Shown: positions 63,072 through 64,000 of the stretch, one piece after another
How the letters are laid out: every line of letters starts with the position of its first letter
Position numbering within the stretch: the stretch's first letter is position 1
Assembly (NCBI RefSeq): GCF_020906515.1
Contig: NC_085851.1
Span: forward strand, 868,001 to 932,000
Length of the DNA: 64,000 nucleotides
Source: Vanrija pseudolonga
Lineage: Eukaryota; Basidiomycota; Tremellomycetes; Trichosporonales; Trichosporonaceae
Reading direction: 5' to 3'
Notes under the pieces: model-generated
Told to the model about the DNA's origin: nothing
Databases searched by the model: none
What the model saw: only the letters and a program-made list of their open reading frames with translations
Position numbers and translations under genes: made by a program

Positions 63072-63967
63072 ATGAACACCGCTCTGGAGAATGGCGTAGC
63101 GACCCCTGAGTCTGGGATGTCCACTGCCAACGAAGGCGACCCCATTATCATCGACGACGGCAAGGTCAAAGCCGACAACTGTACGACCGCCTACCGCCAC
63201 AAGTCCGACAGGAGCGTCGACACATCCATGAACAACGACGAGGAGTCATTCGCCGACGACGAAGAATGGACCGAGGGTGATTTCACGCTCATCAGCTCCG
63301 ACAATGTCCGCTTTCAAGTTCCCTCGTACTACCTCTTCGCGGCAAGGTATGTAGGAGGCCAGCATGCGGCGCCGAGGCCTGCTAACACTGCAGTCCCGTC
63401 TTTCGCAACGCGGGCGAAGTGAGCAACCCCGGGACCAAGTTTGTAGCCTTCACCGACAGGTCTTGTGAGAGCGCTGTCACGCTTCGTGACTTTCTCTACC
63501 TCGTTAAAACCGGCATGATACCAGTTGCGTGGGACGAGCCCCCCGACGACAATGCCGAATTCATTGAGCGCATCGCCGGAATCGTCTTGTTCCTCAGGAA
63601 GTATGAGTGTGACGCGATACTCCATATCCTCAAGCTTGGCTTCAATGAGGACTTCATGATGAGCGGTTACTTTTCGACCGAGGGCATCATCCTTGGCGCC
63701 AATGCCGATGACGTCGAGTATTGCGTCAAGGCCATCAATGCCTCCGAATGGACGGAGGAGCTCATGGACCCCGACGCCGACAAGGACCCCATTTTCCTTA
63801 ACCGTAGTGGATCCTTCGAACTCCTGCCGTGCAACATGTCCTTCACGGCCATCCAGCACATCCCTGTCGAGTATTACTGGGCTCTGTCGCGTTCGTGGAA
63901 AGGTAACAAGGACGCATGGCCAGATGAGTTCCGCAGGCTTGTGAAGATGGCCAGGAGGCGCCGGTGA
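63072..63967 (+). CDS. BTB/POZ protein 16
   Basis: Exons 63072-63346 and 63394-63967; 282 aa. Exon 1: 'MNTALENGVATPESGMSTAN', a long acidic lead, 'EEWTEGDFTLISSDNVRFQV', 'PSYYLFAA'. Exon 2: 'PVFRNAGEVSNPGTKFVAFT', 'VLFLRKYECDAILHILKLGF', 'GIILGANADDVEYCVKAINA', 'HIPVEYYWALSRSWKGNKDA', ending 'RRLVKMARRRR'. The 47-nt intron has the family position and phase; no tail intron. Sister of gene 15, separated from it by the ADC-like and OPT genes. Confidence 0.82.
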
Positions 63968-64000
63968 GGAGCAGGGTCTTGTATCAGAGATTGCATCAAT

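Noticed and set aside
1-64000. CRISPR array, rRNA, retroelement or DNA transposon
   Set aside because: No regularly spaced repeats, rRNA-like blocks, reverse transcriptase, integrase or transposase motifs were recognised by eye.

Overview
The window looks like nuclear DNA from a basidiomycete yeast-like fungus. GC content is high, genes are compact, and many introns are only 33-55 nt with GT(G/A)AG(T) donors and CTNAC branch motifs a few bases before the acceptor. Two tRNA genes carry introns, and the protein set (Mdv1-type WD40, R1-type CXXC zinc finger, OPT transporter, RNase T2, ADC-like protein) is fungal. Tremellomycetes, most likely Trichosporonales, is my inference from overall style; nothing in the sequence names the species. 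No transposon, viral relic, CRISPR array or rRNA was seen.

Layout. 1-11 kb holds ordinary single-copy genes: the 3' part of an MDV1-like WD40 gene, a C2H2 protein with an N-terminal membrane anchor, a large nuclear-looking protein with an R1-type CXXC finger (minus strand), and an eight-exon Nudix hydrolase with a C-terminal membrane segment. 11.5-16 kb has an intron-containing tRNA-Ser(CGA), a sugar-porter MFS gene and an intron-containing tRNA-Thr(TGT).

11.8-33 kb is dominated by a tandem array of one divergent F-box-like family: 13 genes plus one decayed fragment. Members run from full length (about 360-390 aa) to versions without the F-box and a 3'-truncated copy. 34-49 kb is a second tandem array, of BTB/POZ proteins (12 genes, nearly all on the minus strand), followed by four more BTB-like genes scattered among ordinary genes up to 64 kb. 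The BTB genes share a blueprint: a small first exon ending in the BTB sequence '..HYLLSA(R/S)', a phase-2 intron, an exon of about 550 nt starting '(S)VFRDM', then usually a phase-1 intron and a tiny last exon, often 14 nt, encoding the last few residues. One member has lost the first intron and several have lost the last. One copy has a stop codon at the conserved Trp, and four genes across both arrays have a single-base frame break.

Between and beyond the arrays lie a secreted RNase T2 (50-51 kb), an acetoacetate-decarboxylase-like gene (57 kb) and an eight-exon oligopeptide transporter (59.5-62.5 kb).

F-box proteins are usually adaptors of SCF and BTB proteins usually adaptors of CUL3 ubiquitin ligases. 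Two adjacent, independently expanded, actively decaying arrays of candidate adaptors therefore look like a birth-and-death reservoir of substrate-recognition proteins. This is the most unusual property of the window; the biochemical role is inferred, not shown.
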